Of a stretch of 64,000 nucleotides of DNA, positions 8,443 to 17,143 are shown piece after piece. Source of the DNA: Candidatus Obscuribacterium magneticum (lineage in GTDB: Bacteria > Elusimicrobiota > Elusimicrobia > F11); assembly GCA_020523905.1 (NCBI GenBank), contig JAJAPZ010000005.1, positions 1-64,000 on the forward strand, read 5' to 3'. Numbering within the stretch: position 1 is the first letter of the stretch; every line of letters starts with the position of its first letter. A program made the position numbers and the translations under genes. Under the pieces are notes generated by a model. It was not told where the DNA came from. It made no database searches and saw only the letters and a list, made by a program, of their open reading frames with translations.

Positions 8443-11270
8443 TATGGGTTAATGGGGGTAAGTATGGATTTCAATGCGGGAAGATCTTTAACGGCGTCAA
8501 ATATTTGGACTCTAACGATTCTTCTTCCTTTGTTCTTTAACGCAGTAAAATCGCCTAGGGCTTGCGCCTGTTTTAAAATGCTAAAAGAGTAAGACTCGCC
8601 TGGAACTGTCACATCCTTAGGGTCATTAGCGACTACTTGTATAAACACGCCATTATTCCTCCCTCCTTTATGAAGCTGCCCTGTGGAGTGAAGAAATCGC
8701 GGACCGTATCCGATAGTTGTCGCAACCTTTGTTTTGTTTAAAATCGCATGGCGAATTTGCTCCAATAGACTATCGTTAAATGCGTTTCTGGTTATGTATG
8801 CCAACAATGCCACGTAGTCACCATTTTTTGCTTGACGGAGAAGTGAGCTAAAAATATCGCCTATTGAACTAATTTGAATGTTCCCTACGGGAATAGTTAT
8901 TGAAAAATCCCCATCTCTTATAACCGGCGCTTCAAATAAAAGCTTGCCATTCGACTTATACTCATCCAAATATCTCTTTGTCAAATCCTTTGCTTCCTGA
9001 ACATTCGGTTGGTCAAATGCGTCAACTCCAAGGACAGCACATGCGGTAGCTGTTGCCACCTCCCATCGAAGACACTCCGCACCAATATCTGTCTTCTTTC
9101 CCCACACAATTCTAATGACTGGATGTCCGGCTCTTTCAAGATCCTTTAGACCATTTGTGTGTGTCGTGTCTTTATCAGATTCAAGTCGAATGTGAACAAA
9201 TACCCGGTCACGTCCATACATTGATGGTTCTTGAATTTCTTCAGACTCGACCGGTAGTATCCCTAATCCCTCTTTACCAGAACTTTCCGCGATCAACTGT
9301 TCCAACCACGTGCCATAAGACTGGATCTCCCTGGATAAAAAGAAGGTTACTTTATCTCGTCCAGCCTTAGCTAAAACTCCAAGCACTGTACCCAGAAGGG
9401 CCCCTGGGTTCTTTTCCACAGGGATTGCTTGTGAACAAACTCGACCCATCCTGGAGGCACCTTCCAACATTTCATCAATGTTGATTCCCATAAGGGCCGC
9501 AGGGAGCATTCCAAAGTAAGAGAGGGCGGAATAGCGCCCTCCAATGTCCGCGGGATTGAGGACAATATGACGGAATCCTTTCTCCTTTGCGATTTTTTCC
9601 ATTACAGTGCCTGGGTCCGTTATAGCGATAAAATTGTCACCTGCTTTTGATCCCTTTTGTTGTCTAACCTGATCATAGAAAAAGGATAAAAATGCGTTCG
9701 GTTCTATAGTGGAGCCTGATTTGCTGGCCACAATATATAGGGTCTTCTCCGGGTTTGATCGGTTTAATCTTTCCAAGACCGACGCCGGTTCCGTGCTGTC
9801 CAGAATCGCCAGATCTGGATAACCGTTTTTCCGGCCAAAGGTGAGCCTTAGAACTTCAGGGAAGAGACTGGATCCCCCCATCCCCAACAGAAGGATGTGG
9901 GTAAATCTCCCCCTTTTAACGTCTTGGGTAACATCTTTAAGAAGTTTCACGTTCTTTTTTATCGTTTCGTATACCGTCAACCAACCCAGGGAATTTTTGA
10001 TGATTTTTTGATGCTCCTCTTCTTTTTTCCAAAGGGTGGCGTCTTTTGACCAAAGGCGTCCTATCCAGTTTTCTGCTTCTATCTTCTTGAGTTGAGTATC
10101 AACATCGCGTTTAAAACGGCCAAGTGAAAAGGTCTGCCTTTTTTCGTGCCCCCCCAAAAGAAGTTCTTCCTTGGCCCCGACGACATAAAGCAATTGATTA
10201 AAGGAATCAATAAACAATTTAACGCCCTGCTCTTGAAGTTTTTGGGTGGCTTCGTCAAAATTAACGCCCAAGGGGGCCAGGTCCGCAATATTCTTGCGTG
10301 CCTCTTCAAATCCGCGCGTCAGCGTGGGGGCAACGACGCCGTGATCCCGAAATGCATCGACGGTGTGCGGAGGCATGGTGTTGACGGTATCAGGACCGAT
10401 GAGTTCTTCAACGTAAATCACATCCCGTAATCTTTTATCCTTCGTGCTTGTGCTGGCCCACAAAACCCGTTGGACATTGGCTCCTTTATCCCGGAGCTTG
10501 GCAAAGCGGTTGGAGTAAAAAACATCCTGAAAGTGTGCGTAGGCAATTTTAGAATTGGCAATGGCGGCCTTATGAAGGAGCCGTTGCGCCGCCTCGGCTT
10601 TGGGGCCGCCTTTTGAGATCATGTCGTCCAACTGCTTATCGATGAGGGTGTCAACACGGCTGACAAAGAAACTGGCAACGGAATTGATATGTCTCACCGG
10701 TAATCCCTTCTTTAGACGCCGTTCCAGGCCTCTTATGTAGGCCTCTACCGCCTGCTTGTAGGAATCGAGAGAAAATAGAAGGGTGACGTTGATGTTGAGG
10801 CCGAAGGCCGTCAATTCTTCGATGGCCGGAACCCCTTCTTTGGTCCCGGGCACCTTGATCATTAAATTGGGTCGGTGGACGCGCTTGGCCAGTCGTTTGG
10901 CTTCCTCAATGGTTCCTTTTGTGTCATACGCGAGATTGGGATTCACTTCCAGGCTAACAAAGCCATCCACCCCTAGGCTTGATTTGTAAACCGGCCGAAG
11001 AAGGTCGGTGGCCTTCTGGATATCTTTTATCGCCAAATCCAGAAAAATCTCATAGTCCGACTTCTTTTGGAGGGCGCTTCGTCTTATGTCGGCGTCGTAT
11101 TCAACGCTGGTAGAGATGGCTTTCTCGAATATGGTGGGATTGGAGGTCATTCCGCGCAGCCCGTCTTTTTCGATCAACCTTTTGAGGGCCCCGGTCGTCA
11201 CCAAATCCCGTCGGATGAAATCCAGCCAAAAACTTTGCTGATGGGAATGCAATTCAACAAGCGGGTTCAT
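8442..11270 (-). CDS. tal-pgi: Bifunctional transaldolase/glucose-6-phosphate isomerase
   Basis: A 942-residue natural fusion. Residues ~1-370 are transaldolase, with the Schiff-base Lys139 in LMIKVPGT and TSNPTIFEKAI near the N-terminus. Residues ~375-942 are phosphoglucose isomerase with ILLLGMGGSSLFPEVL, ASKSGSTIEPNAF and GGRYSALSYFGMLPAAL. The protein joins the non-oxidative pentose phosphate pathway to glycolysis by interconverting sedoheptulose-7-P/glyceraldehyde-3-P with erythrose-4-P/fructose-6-P, and fructose-6-P with glucose-6-P. Fusions of about 950 residues are a known family. It is the first gene of the operon tal-pgi, pgl, pfk. The upstream gap (11271-11641) carries degenerate REP copies. 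Confidence 0.95.
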   Translation of the reverse strand: MNPLVELHSHQQSFWLDFIRRDLVTTGALKRLIEKDGLRGMTSNPTIFEKAISTSVEYDADIRRSALQKKSDYEIFLDLAIKDIQKATDLLRPVYKSSLGVDGFVSLEVNPNLAYDTKGTIEEAKRLAKRVHRPNLMIKVPGTKEGVPAIEELTAFGLNINVTLLFSLDSYKQAVEAYIRGLERRLKKGLPVRHINSVASFFVSRVDTLIDKQLDDMISKGGPKAEAAQRLLHKAAIANSKIAYAHFQDVFYSNRFAKLRDKGANVQRVLWASTSTKDKRLRDVIYVEELIGPDTVNTMPPHTVDAFRDHGVVAPTLTRGFEEARKNIADLAPLGVNFDEATQKLQEQGVKLFIDSFNQLLYVVGAKEELLLGGHEKRQTFSLGRFKRDVDTQLKKIEAENWIGRLWSKDATLWKKEEEHQKIIKNSLGWLTVYETIKKNVKLLKDVTQDVKRGRFTHILLLGMGGSSLFPEVLRLTFGRKNGYPDLAILDSTEPASVLERLNRSNPEKTLYIVASKSGSTIEPNAFLSFFYDQVRQQKGSKAGDNFIAITDPGTVMEKIAKEKGFRHIVLNPADIGGRYSALSYFGMLPAALMGINIDEMLEGASRMGRVCSQAIPVEKNPGALLGTVLGVLAKAGRDKVTFFLSREIQSYGTWLEQLIAESSGKEGLGILPVESEEIQEPSMYGRDRVFVHIRLESDKDTTHTNGLKDLERAGHPVIRIVWGKKTDIGAECLRWEVATATACAVLGVDAFDQPNVQEAKDLTKRYLDEYKSNGKLLFEAPVIRDGDFSITIPVGNIQISSIGDIFSSLLRQAKNGDYVALLAYITRNAFNDSLLEQIRHAILNKTKVATTIGYGPRFLHSTGQLHKGGRNNGVFIQVVANDPKDVTVPGESYSFSILKQAQALGDFTALKNKGRRIVRVQIFDAVKDLPALKSILTPINP

Positions 11271-11641
11271 TTAAAATCGTACCTCATTAAGTTTAAATCC
11301 CCTTCCCCGCGCCTCCGGCTTGGGGACCGAAGGCGCTTCCGTCTTAAACGGAAAGGGAAGGGTTTTGTGTGGGAGGGAAATATTCAATTCGACCCTTCAC
11401 ACAATATAACCCCATTCCCTATTGTGGAGTTCCATGAGGCTGTCGCGAAACACGTCACCCCCGCGTAGGCGGTACCCCTCCTATTATCATTCAATAATGC
11501 GGGTACCGTCCCGACATAATAAATGCATTATCGAACGGGACGGGGGTCCAGGCACATCATCAAAGCCAACTTGAACCTCAAAAAGTGCCCGGATTCCCGC
11601 CTTCGCGGGAATGACCATTCCGCGATTGGTCCTCCATCCGT
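11271..11641. other. Gene-free region between tyrS and tal-pgi
   Basis: About 370 bases between two minus-strand genes. It must contain the tal-pgi promoter and leader, but I cannot pick convincing -35/-10 boxes. The tyrS-proximal half holds degenerate REP units (11453-11615). No open frame here has an RBS or family resemblance. Confidence 0.6.
11453..11615. repeat. Degenerate REP-like cluster
   Basis: A clear unit at 11591-11615 (ATTCCCGCC-TTC-GCGGGAAT then GAC) is paired with a decayed unit starting CGTCACCCCCGCG at 11453. An imperfect inverted repeat lies between them (CGGTACCC near 11470, GGGTACCG near 11500). It belongs to the family seen at six other places in the window. Confidence 0.7.
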
Positions 11642-12823
11642 TTATGATGGAAGAAGTTTCTTAAAGCGTCTTTTGCCGACTTTCAACACGGCCGGCGCAG
11701 AAACTGTAATCTTCTCTCCTAAACCAATTTTGCGCCCTTCCAGTTGCACTCCTCCCTGTTCGACCAACCGGTGGGCTTCCTTCTTGGAAGAGGCGATATG
11801 GATATCCACAAGGAGGTCAATGATATCGATGCCCCCCATGGGTAGCTTAAAATCTTCAATTTCTTCAGGAACTTCTCTTTTTGAAAAAACTCGCTCAAAC
11901 TCTTCCTTTGCTCCCAAGGCTCCTTTCTTGTCATGAAACCGCGTCACAATGATCTCCCCGAGCAACATTTTGGCTTCCTTTGGGTGCATGGTTTTCAATT
12001 TCTTTAGATCCTCTTCTGTAAGGAGCTCAAAGTACTTCCACATCACATCGTCAGGGATGGACATGATCTTCGCAAACATTTGATTGGGAGGATCTTTGAC
12101 TCCCACATGATTGTCGTACGATTTCGACATCTTACGGACCCCATCGAGTCCTTCCAACAAAGGCAGGGTAATGACAACCTGGGGTTCCTGACCGGCATTC
12201 TTCTGCATCTGGCGTCCAACCAGAAGGTTAAAAAGCTGGTCCTGCCCTCCAATTTCCACGTCCGCTTTAACGGCCACCGAGTCATATCCCTGAAATATGG
12301 GGTAGAGAAGTTCCAGCAGGGTGATGGGTTGTCCGGCCTTCCGGCGCTCATTAAAGTCGTCCCTCTCCATCAACTGTTGGACGGTGTGCTGGCGCAGGAT
12401 CTTTTTCGGTAGGTAATCGGGATTGTCTTTTTCAAAAAGCTTGAGCAGCCATTCACTGTTGTGGTGAACTTCTGTTTTTGATGGGTCCAGAATCTTAAAC
12501 ACCTGATCTTGGTAGGTTTTTATATTGGCTTTAATCTCCTCATCCGAAAGTGGAGGTCTCGTCGTATCTCGTCCGGAAGGATCGCCAATGGCCGCGGTAA
12601 AATCTCCAATAATAAAGACCACGGTATGCCCCACGTCCTGAAACACGCGGAGCTTGGTCAGGACGACGGTGTGCCCGAGGTGAATGTCCGGCGATGTCGG
12701 GTCCACACCCAGCTTTATGCGAAGGGGCTTCTTTCGGGACAGTTTTGTCTTCAGCTCGTCAACCGATGCGACACCGGTCGTGCCCCTTAAAATACGCGTG
12801 ATTTGTTCCTCTGCCGGAATCAT
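11642..12823 (-). CDS. tyrS: Tyrosyl-tRNA synthetase
   Basis: Charges tRNA-Tyr with tyrosine in the cytoplasm. A class I synthetase with the HIGH motif as HLGH (DPTSPDIHLGHTVVL), the KMSKS loop intact (VRKMSKSYDN), and a C-terminal S4 RNA-binding domain (ASSKKEAHRLVEQGGVQL). Layout and length (393 residues from this start) fit the TyrS2/TyrZ type. I chose ATG 12823 (MIPAEEQI) because synthetase similarity begins there. The frame stays open to 12910, but the extra 29 residues look unlike the family. No strong SD is seen at either start. Confidence 0.93.
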   Translation of the reverse strand: MIPAEEQITRILRGTTGVASVDELKTKLSRKKPLRIKLGVDPTSPDIHLGHTVVLTKLRVFQDVGHTVVFIIGDFTAAIGDPSGRDTTRPPLSDEEIKANIKTYQDQVFKILDPSKTEVHHNSEWLLKLFEKDNPDYLPKKILRQHTVQQLMERDDFNERRKAGQPITLLELLYPIFQGYDSVAVKADVEIGGQDQLFNLLVGRQMQKNAGQEPQVVITLPLLEGLDGVRKMSKSYDNHVGVKDPPNQMFAKIMSIPDDVMWKYFELLTEEDLKKLKTMHPKEAKMLLGEIIVTRFHDKKGALGAKEEFERVFSKREVPEEIEDFKLPMGGIDIIDLLVDIHIASSKKEAHRLVEQGGVQLEGRKIGLGEKITVSAPAVLKVGKRRFKKLLPS

Positions 12824-13011
12824 GACGTTATGGATTATAGTCAATGCCGCGGCCCCCTGAAATCCCTCAAAACATTTAAGGGGATAACCAGAAACAGCCT
12901 TAAAAACCAATCTTAAAATGAGCTCAAAGATTTTACGAAGAATTTACAAATCCCTGACACGGCTACCGACGGAAATAATCTATATTATCTCATTAATTCA
13001 ATTGCTTCTTT

Positions 13012-13050
13012 GGGGGTCCACCATGATGGAGGGGACATGACTGGACCCCC
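13012..13050. repeat. Inverted repeat GGGGGTCCA...TGGACCCCC followed by a T-run
   Basis: Nine-base perfect arms (13012-13020 and 13042-13050) in the gap between rsmA and tyrS, with TCACTTTTTT after the right arm. The T-run suits plus-strand termination, yet both flanking genes are on the minus strand. A REP-like element with GGGGTC/GACCCC ends is the better guess. Confidence 0.6.
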
Positions 13051-13075
13051 TCACTTTTTTCTGGTGGCTGTTGTC

Positions 13076-13849
13076 TCAACTCACCCGCTTGAAGTCCTCC
13101 GCAAGGGACACATACCCCGATATGTCTATTCGTTCGGCCCGATGAGTCATTGGTATCTGAAGGCGATCTAACACTTTTTGAACCGTTTCCTTTGGAAATC
13201 CAAGCCCATGAGAAAGGGAATTGAGGATCGTTTTCCGGCGTTGTTGGAAGGCGGCCTGGATAATACGTTGTGTGAAAGCGATGTCGGTGGTCAAATGGTT
13301 CTCACGCCGGATAAACTTGACGACCATGGATTTTACCTTCGGCGGGGGATCGAAGGATTTTTCTGAAAGAACAAAGACCGGGGCCATCTCACAGGTAAGA
13401 TTCATGCCCACGGTGAGCGCCCCATAATCCGGTGTTCCCACCTTCGCGCAAAGCCGATCCCCCACCTCTTTCTGAACCGTAAGGAAGGCTTCCGTCCAGC
13501 CGTTCCATTCGGATAATCGTCGCAGAATGGGCGAAGTTAAATTATAGGGGAGGTTCCCAACGACTATGGAAGAATTGATTAGGTCCTTCAGGTCAACCTC
13601 AAGGATGTCGCCGTTTATGAGCTGAAGGTTGGGGCAAGACCCCAGTTTCTTTTGTAAATAGCCCAGAAGCTTCTGATCGATCTCAATGGCGATGACTTTC
13701 CTGGCTCGTTTGACGAGCTGAGCGGTCAAAACACCTTTGCCGGGGCCTATTTCCAGAACTGTTTCCTGACCTGTCAGCCGGAGGGACTCAATAATGCGAT
13801 CAACGGCGTGCTTGTTGGTGAGGAAATGCTGGGCGTATCGAGGACTCAC
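13076..13849 (-). CDS. rsmA: 16S rRNA (adenine(1518)-N(6)/adenine(1519)-N(6))-dimethyltransferase
   Basis: A 257-residue RsmA/KsgA. It dimethylates two adjacent adenines in the 3' terminal hairpin of 16S rRNA, using SAM, late in small-subunit assembly. Motif I is EIGPGKGVLT, and the catalytic NLPYN motif is present (VVGNLPYNLTSPIL). The N-terminal RYAQHFL sequence is typical. The start is GTG and overlaps the stop of cinA (GTGA), so the two are probably translationally coupled. It is the last gene of DUF3467-cinA-rsmA. Confidence 0.95.
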   Translation of the reverse strand: MSPRYAQHFLTNKHAVDRIIESLRLTGQETVLEIGPGKGVLTAQLVKRARKVIAIEIDQKLLGYLQKKLGSCPNLQLINGDILEVDLKDLINSSIVVGNLPYNLTSPILRRLSEWNGWTEAFLTVQKEVGDRLCAKVGTPDYGALTVGMNLTCEMAPVFVLSEKSFDPPPKVKSMVVKFIRRENHLTTDIAFTQRIIQAAFQQRRKTILNSLSHGLGFPKETVQKVLDRLQIPMTHRAERIDISGYVSLAEDFKRVS

Positions 13850-15108
13850 TGGGGCCGAAGCAGTTCTTTTCGAAGAAGATCCAGGGCGGTGAGGGCGGCG
13901 CGCTGGCGGATCCAGGATCGATCCCCTGTGAAATAAAACTTCTTGACGACCGTTCTCTGGACTCCGGCCAAGCCGATATAGATGAGCCCGATGGGCTTTT
14001 GGGGTGTCGCTCCCGTGGGCCCAGCGATACCGGTCACCGAAAGCGCATAATCAACCCCCACCCTTCTTTTCAAGCCGGCGGCCATCTCCCTCGCCACTTT
14101 CTCCGAAACGGCCCCGAACCGCTGAAGGGTCTCCGATTTAACGCCGAGTCGCGTGAGCTTGCTCCGATTGGAATAACTGACAACGCCTTCGTAAAAATAG
14201 TCAGACGCCCCCGGCTGGTCGGTGATGAGTTTGGCAACAAGTCCTCCCGTGCAGGACTCGGCAACGGCCAAGCTCTTACGCTTGGATCTGAGGAGAGATC
14301 CAACGACCCCCTCCAACGTGTCCCCATTTTTCCCGTAAATCCGTTGACCCAACTTTGTCCGGATCTTCTTTTCAAGAAAATTAGCCGCCTCAAAGACCGT
14401 GGCAGGGCTGGCTCCATCCACGCGATAGCGTACCGTAATGATCAATTGAGACGCCAATATACTGTGCGTAATGGAACACCCCTTGACTTTAAGGATATTC
14501 GTTACGATGGGCCGGATCATCCGGTCAACCTCCGATTCCGGCAACCCGAAAACGTGGAAGCTCTTGTGAACGGAATACTGGCGGGAATAAAGCTGTTGGA
14601 GCCTCGGCATGACGTACTGATCCAGCATGGGGAAAAGCTCGCGCGACGGACCGGGCAGAAGAATAACCAGTTTCCGGCCCACCATTACAAACTGACCCGG
14701 GGCGGTTCCGAATTCATTGGGGATTTCATCAGCCCTATTCAACAGGAACGCCTGGCGCCGATTTTGGGGCGGCATTTTTATTTTTCTCTGTCGGAACCGT
14801 TCCTTGATCGCTTCCAGTAGTCCTGGATGAAACGTTAGCGGGCGTCGGGTAACCTTGGACCAGACATCCCGGCTGAGGTCGTCAAAGGTGGGCCCCAAAC
14901 CACCGGCGGAGATGACAACATCCGATCGCTGTAGGCTTTCCGAAAAGACTTCCTCCATCAGCTCCGGACCATCGCCGACGGTGCGCCCCTGCGCCAGGGT
15001 CAGGCCGATTTCACCAAGGCGCTGGCCGATGGCGGAGGTGTGCGTATTGACCTTTCCGGTCAAAAGCTCTGTGCCGACGCAGATGAGTTCAATACGGGGT
15101 CTTGTCAC
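13846..15108 (-). CDS. cinA: CinA-type competence/damage-inducible protein (NMN amidohydrolase)
   Basis: A 420-residue two-domain CinA. The N-terminal MoCF-like domain (GTELLTGKVNTHTSAIGQRL, then SAGGLGPTFDD) is associated with ADP-ribose pyrophosphatase activity in characterised members. The C-terminal PncC domain (AVAESCTGGLVAKLIT) deamidates nicotinamide mononucleotide in the pyridine nucleotide cycle. Both domains look intact. It starts with GTG at 15108, overlapping the TAG stop of the DUF3467 gene by one base, and its TGA overlaps the rsmA start. Length is normal for the family. Confidence 0.93.
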   Translation of the reverse strand: MTRPRIELICVGTELLTGKVNTHTSAIGQRLGEIGLTLAQGRTVGDGPELMEEVFSESLQRSDVVISAGGLGPTFDDLSRDVWSKVTRRPLTFHPGLLEAIKERFRQRKIKMPPQNRRQAFLLNRADEIPNEFGTAPGQFVMVGRKLVILLPGPSRELFPMLDQYVMPRLQQLYSRQYSVHKSFHVFGLPESEVDRMIRPIVTNILKVKGCSITHSILASQLIITVRYRVDGASPATVFEAANFLEKKIRTKLGQRIYGKNGDTLEGVVGSLLRSKRKSLAVAESCTGGLVAKLITDQPGASDYFYEGVVSYSNRSKLTRLGVKSETLQRFGAVSEKVAREMAAGLKRRVGVDYALSVTGIAGPTGATPQKPIGLIYIGLAGVQRTVVKKFYFTGDRSWIRQRAALTALDLLRKELLRPQ

Positions 15109-15410
15109 TAGTTGTACAATCCCGGGGGGGGCGGAGGTGGGGAGGTATCGAGCGGGATCGCCCCAAAACGGGCTTCATATTTCTGGATATTATCCATGAG
15201 AGCGGCCAGAAAGCGCTTGGCGTGCTTGGGACTGGTGATGACCCGGGAGCGCACTTTGGCTTTCGGCTGCTGGGGTGAGAGAAACATGAAGTCCATTATA
15301 AACTCCTGTTCGGAATGGGTGAGAAACGCGAGGTTGCAGTACACTCCTTGCGCGGTGACGTCGTCAATTTCAACTTGAAGCTGTTGCGGCTGTTTCGGCT
15401 GATCCGGCAT
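15108..15410 (-). CDS. DUF3467 family protein
   Basis: A 100-residue small protein matching the DUF3467 pattern: GVYCNLAFLTHSEQEFIMDF, then RVITSPKHAKRFLAALMDNI and YEARFG. It ends in a proline-rich tail (SPPPPPPGLYN). Function is unknown. The start is ATG 15410, seven codons inside the longest frame, because a perfect AGGAGG sits right before it. Its stop overlaps the cinA start by one base (TAGTG). A REP pair lies upstream at 15427-15492. Confidence 0.85.
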   Translation of the reverse strand: MPDQPKQPQQLQVEIDDVTAQGVYCNLAFLTHSEQEFIMDFMFLSPQQPKAKVRSRVITSPKHAKRFLAALMDNIQKYEARFGAIPLDTSPPPPPPGLYN

Positions 15411-15426
15411 ATGTCCTCCTTTATTC

Positions 15427-15492
15427 GTCATCCGCCGCGGCGGATCCAGGCCTTGACCATTATTCTGGATTCCGGCTTTCGCCGGAATGACG
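15427..15492. repeat. REP-like palindrome pair
   Basis: Two inverted units, 15427-15449 (GTCATCCGCC-GC-GGCGGATCC) and 15465-15492 (CTGGATTCCGGC-TTTC-GCCGGAATGACG), separated by 15 bases in the gap between livF and the DUF3467 gene. Both outer ends carry the GTCAT/ATGAC border typical of the family. Confidence 0.9.
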
Positions 15493-15501
15493 GCGTTTGT
15501 G

Positions 15502-16224
15502 TTAGGTGATATGGCTTTCTTTCATACCAAGGTAACACTGTTTGACTTTGTTATTGGCGAGCAAATTCTCGGTCTTATCCTCCATCACGATAGAGCCGGT
15601 TTCCATCACGTAACCGCGCTGGGCGATGGCCAGAGCCGCCCGGGCGTTTTGTTCGATGAGAAGGATCGTCACGCCCTCCTTATTGATCTCTTGGATGATT
15701 TCAAAAACCCGTTTGACAATAACGGGAGCCAATCCCATGGAGGGCTCATCCAAGGCCAAAAGTTTCGGCCGGCCCATCAACGCCCGGCCCAATGCGAGCA
15801 TCTGCTGCTCGCCGCCCGAGAGAGTTCCCCCCAACTGCTTCCTTCGCTCTTTTAAAACAGGAAACATGTCGAACACGCAATCTTTGTCTCTTTCGATCTG
15901 AGAATGGTCCCGCCGGAAATACCCCCCCATCATAAGATTTTCTTCGACTGTCAGGAGGGGAAAGATCCGCCGTCCTTCCGGGATCTGGACAATGCCGCGA
16001 GCGGTGATTTGGTGCGGAGGAAGCCCATTGATTCGAACCCCTTGAAAAATAATCTCTCCGGCCGATGGCGTCAGCAAGCCCGAAATCGTCTTTAGAAAGG
16101 TGCTTTTTCCGGACCCGTTTGTTCCGATCAAGGTCACCACCTCACCCGCTTGAACCCGCAGGCTGACATCGCGCAGAGCGGTGATTTTTCCGTATCCGAC
16201 GGTGATGTTCTTAACGTCTAACAT
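15502..16224 (-). CDS. livF: Branched-chain amino acid ABC transporter ATP-binding protein LivF
   Basis: A 240-residue ABC ATPase that powers amino acid import with LivG at the cytoplasmic face of LivHM. Walker A is GTNGSGKST, the signature LSGGEQQMLALGRAL, Walker B LLALDEPSMGL, and the switch His is replaced in context by LLIEQNA, as is usual for LivF. It is the last gene of the liv operon, separated from livG by a REP pair. Another REP pair follows its stop. Substrate specificity cannot be read from the ATPase. Confidence 0.93.
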   Translation of the reverse strand: MLDVKNITVGYGKITALRDVSLRVQAGEVVTLIGTNGSGKSTFLKTISGLLTPSAGEIIFQGVRINGLPPHQITARGIVQIPEGRRIFPLLTVEENLMMGGYFRRDHSQIERDKDCVFDMFPVLKERRKQLGGTLSGGEQQMLALGRALMGRPKLLALDEPSMGLAPVIVKRVFEIIQEINKEGVTILLIEQNARAALAIAQRGYVMETGSIVMEDKTENLLANNKVKQCYLGMKESHIT

Positions 16225-16266
16225 AGAAATACCGTTATGCCCGTTGCGGCAGGCGAAAGACTATGC

Positions 16267-16336
16267 GTCATTCCCGCGAAAGCGGGAATCCATTCCGGTG
16301 TGCACGTCCTGGATTCCCGCTTTCGCGGGAATGACG
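16267..16336. repeat. REP-like palindrome pair between livG and livF
   Basis: Two near-perfect units with ATTCCCGC-GAAA-GCGGGAAT (left) and its inverse (right), about 15 bases apart, filling most of the 154-base gap. In an operon mRNA these would form strong hairpins between the two ATPase cistrons. Confidence 0.93.
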
Positions 16337-16378
16337 ATTGACTCGATTTCCTTCGGTGAACAAGTTCGCAATGACACA

Positions 16379-17143
16379 TTAATTTTCTCCAGCGCCCAAA
16401 TACGCTTCGACGACTTTTGGATGGGATTGGATCTCCTCCGGCGTCCCTTCCGCAATCTTGACGCCATGATCCAAGACATGGACCCGCTGGGAGATCTCCA
16501 TAACGAGGCTCATTCGGTGTTCAATCAAAAGGATGGTGATGCCTTCTTTGGCAATCCGCTGGATAAGCTCCATGATCTCGACGGATTCCGCCTGATTCAT
16601 GCCGGCCGTTGGTTCATCCAGCAAAAGAAGCCGCGGCTCGGTCGCCAAGGCCCGCGCCATCTCCAGCCGCCTTTGGGCGCCATAGGGGAGGTTGCCCGCC
16701 AATTCATTCCCATACCGGAGAAGTCCGACAAAATGAAGCCGCTCTCGAGCGGCCTGCATGATCTCCTTTTCCTCCCGGAAAAAAGCCGGGGTGTGAAAAA
16801 GAGCGGACAGAAGCTCGGATTGCGTCCGGCAATGACGTCCGACCATCACGTTTTCCAAGGCCGTCATCTTGTTGAACAGTCGGATGTTCTGAAAGGTGCG
16901 GGCGATTCCCCGTTTGGTGATCCAGTAAGGGGAACGGCCGTCAATTCGCTCTCCAGAGAATTCAATCTCGCCATGATCGGGTTCGTAAACGCCGGTCAGG
17001 ACATTAAAGAAGGTTGTTTTCCCCGCCCCGTTGGGACCGATCAGACTGTTAATCTCGCCGGCGGCGATGGATATGTCGATATCGGCCAGGGCTTTGAGGC
17101 CGCCGAAGGATTTGGTCAGCTGTTTCGATCGAAGAAGGATCAT
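16379..17143 (-). CDS. livG: Branched-chain amino acid ABC transporter ATP-binding protein LivG
   Basis: A 254-residue ABC ATPase, partner of LivF. Walker A is GPNGAGKTTFFN, the signature LPYGAQRRLEMARAL (the LPYG form is typical of LivG), and Walker B LLLLDEPTAGMN. The extended C-terminal part (ILLIEHRMSLVMEISQRVHVLDHG) is LivG-like. I chose ATG 17143 because it overlaps the livM stop (ATGA) and homology starts there. The frame extends ~140 codons upstream, but that part is out-of-frame livM. Confidence 0.93.
   Translation of the reverse strand: MILLRSKQLTKSFGGLKALADIDISIAAGEINSLIGPNGAGKTTFFNVLTGVYEPDHGEIEFSGERIDGRSPYWITKRGIARTFQNIRLFNKMTALENVMVGRHCRTQSELLSALFHTPAFFREEKEIMQAARERLHFVGLLRYGNELAGNLPYGAQRRLEMARALATEPRLLLLDEPTAGMNQAESVEIMELIQRIAKEGITILLIEHRMSLVMEISQRVHVLDHGVKIAEGTPEEIQSHPKVVEAYLGAGEN

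Noticed and set aside
13999..14820. 273-codon plus-strand frame opposite cinA
   Set aside because: Lies entirely antisense to a gene with full CinA motifs; no RBS.
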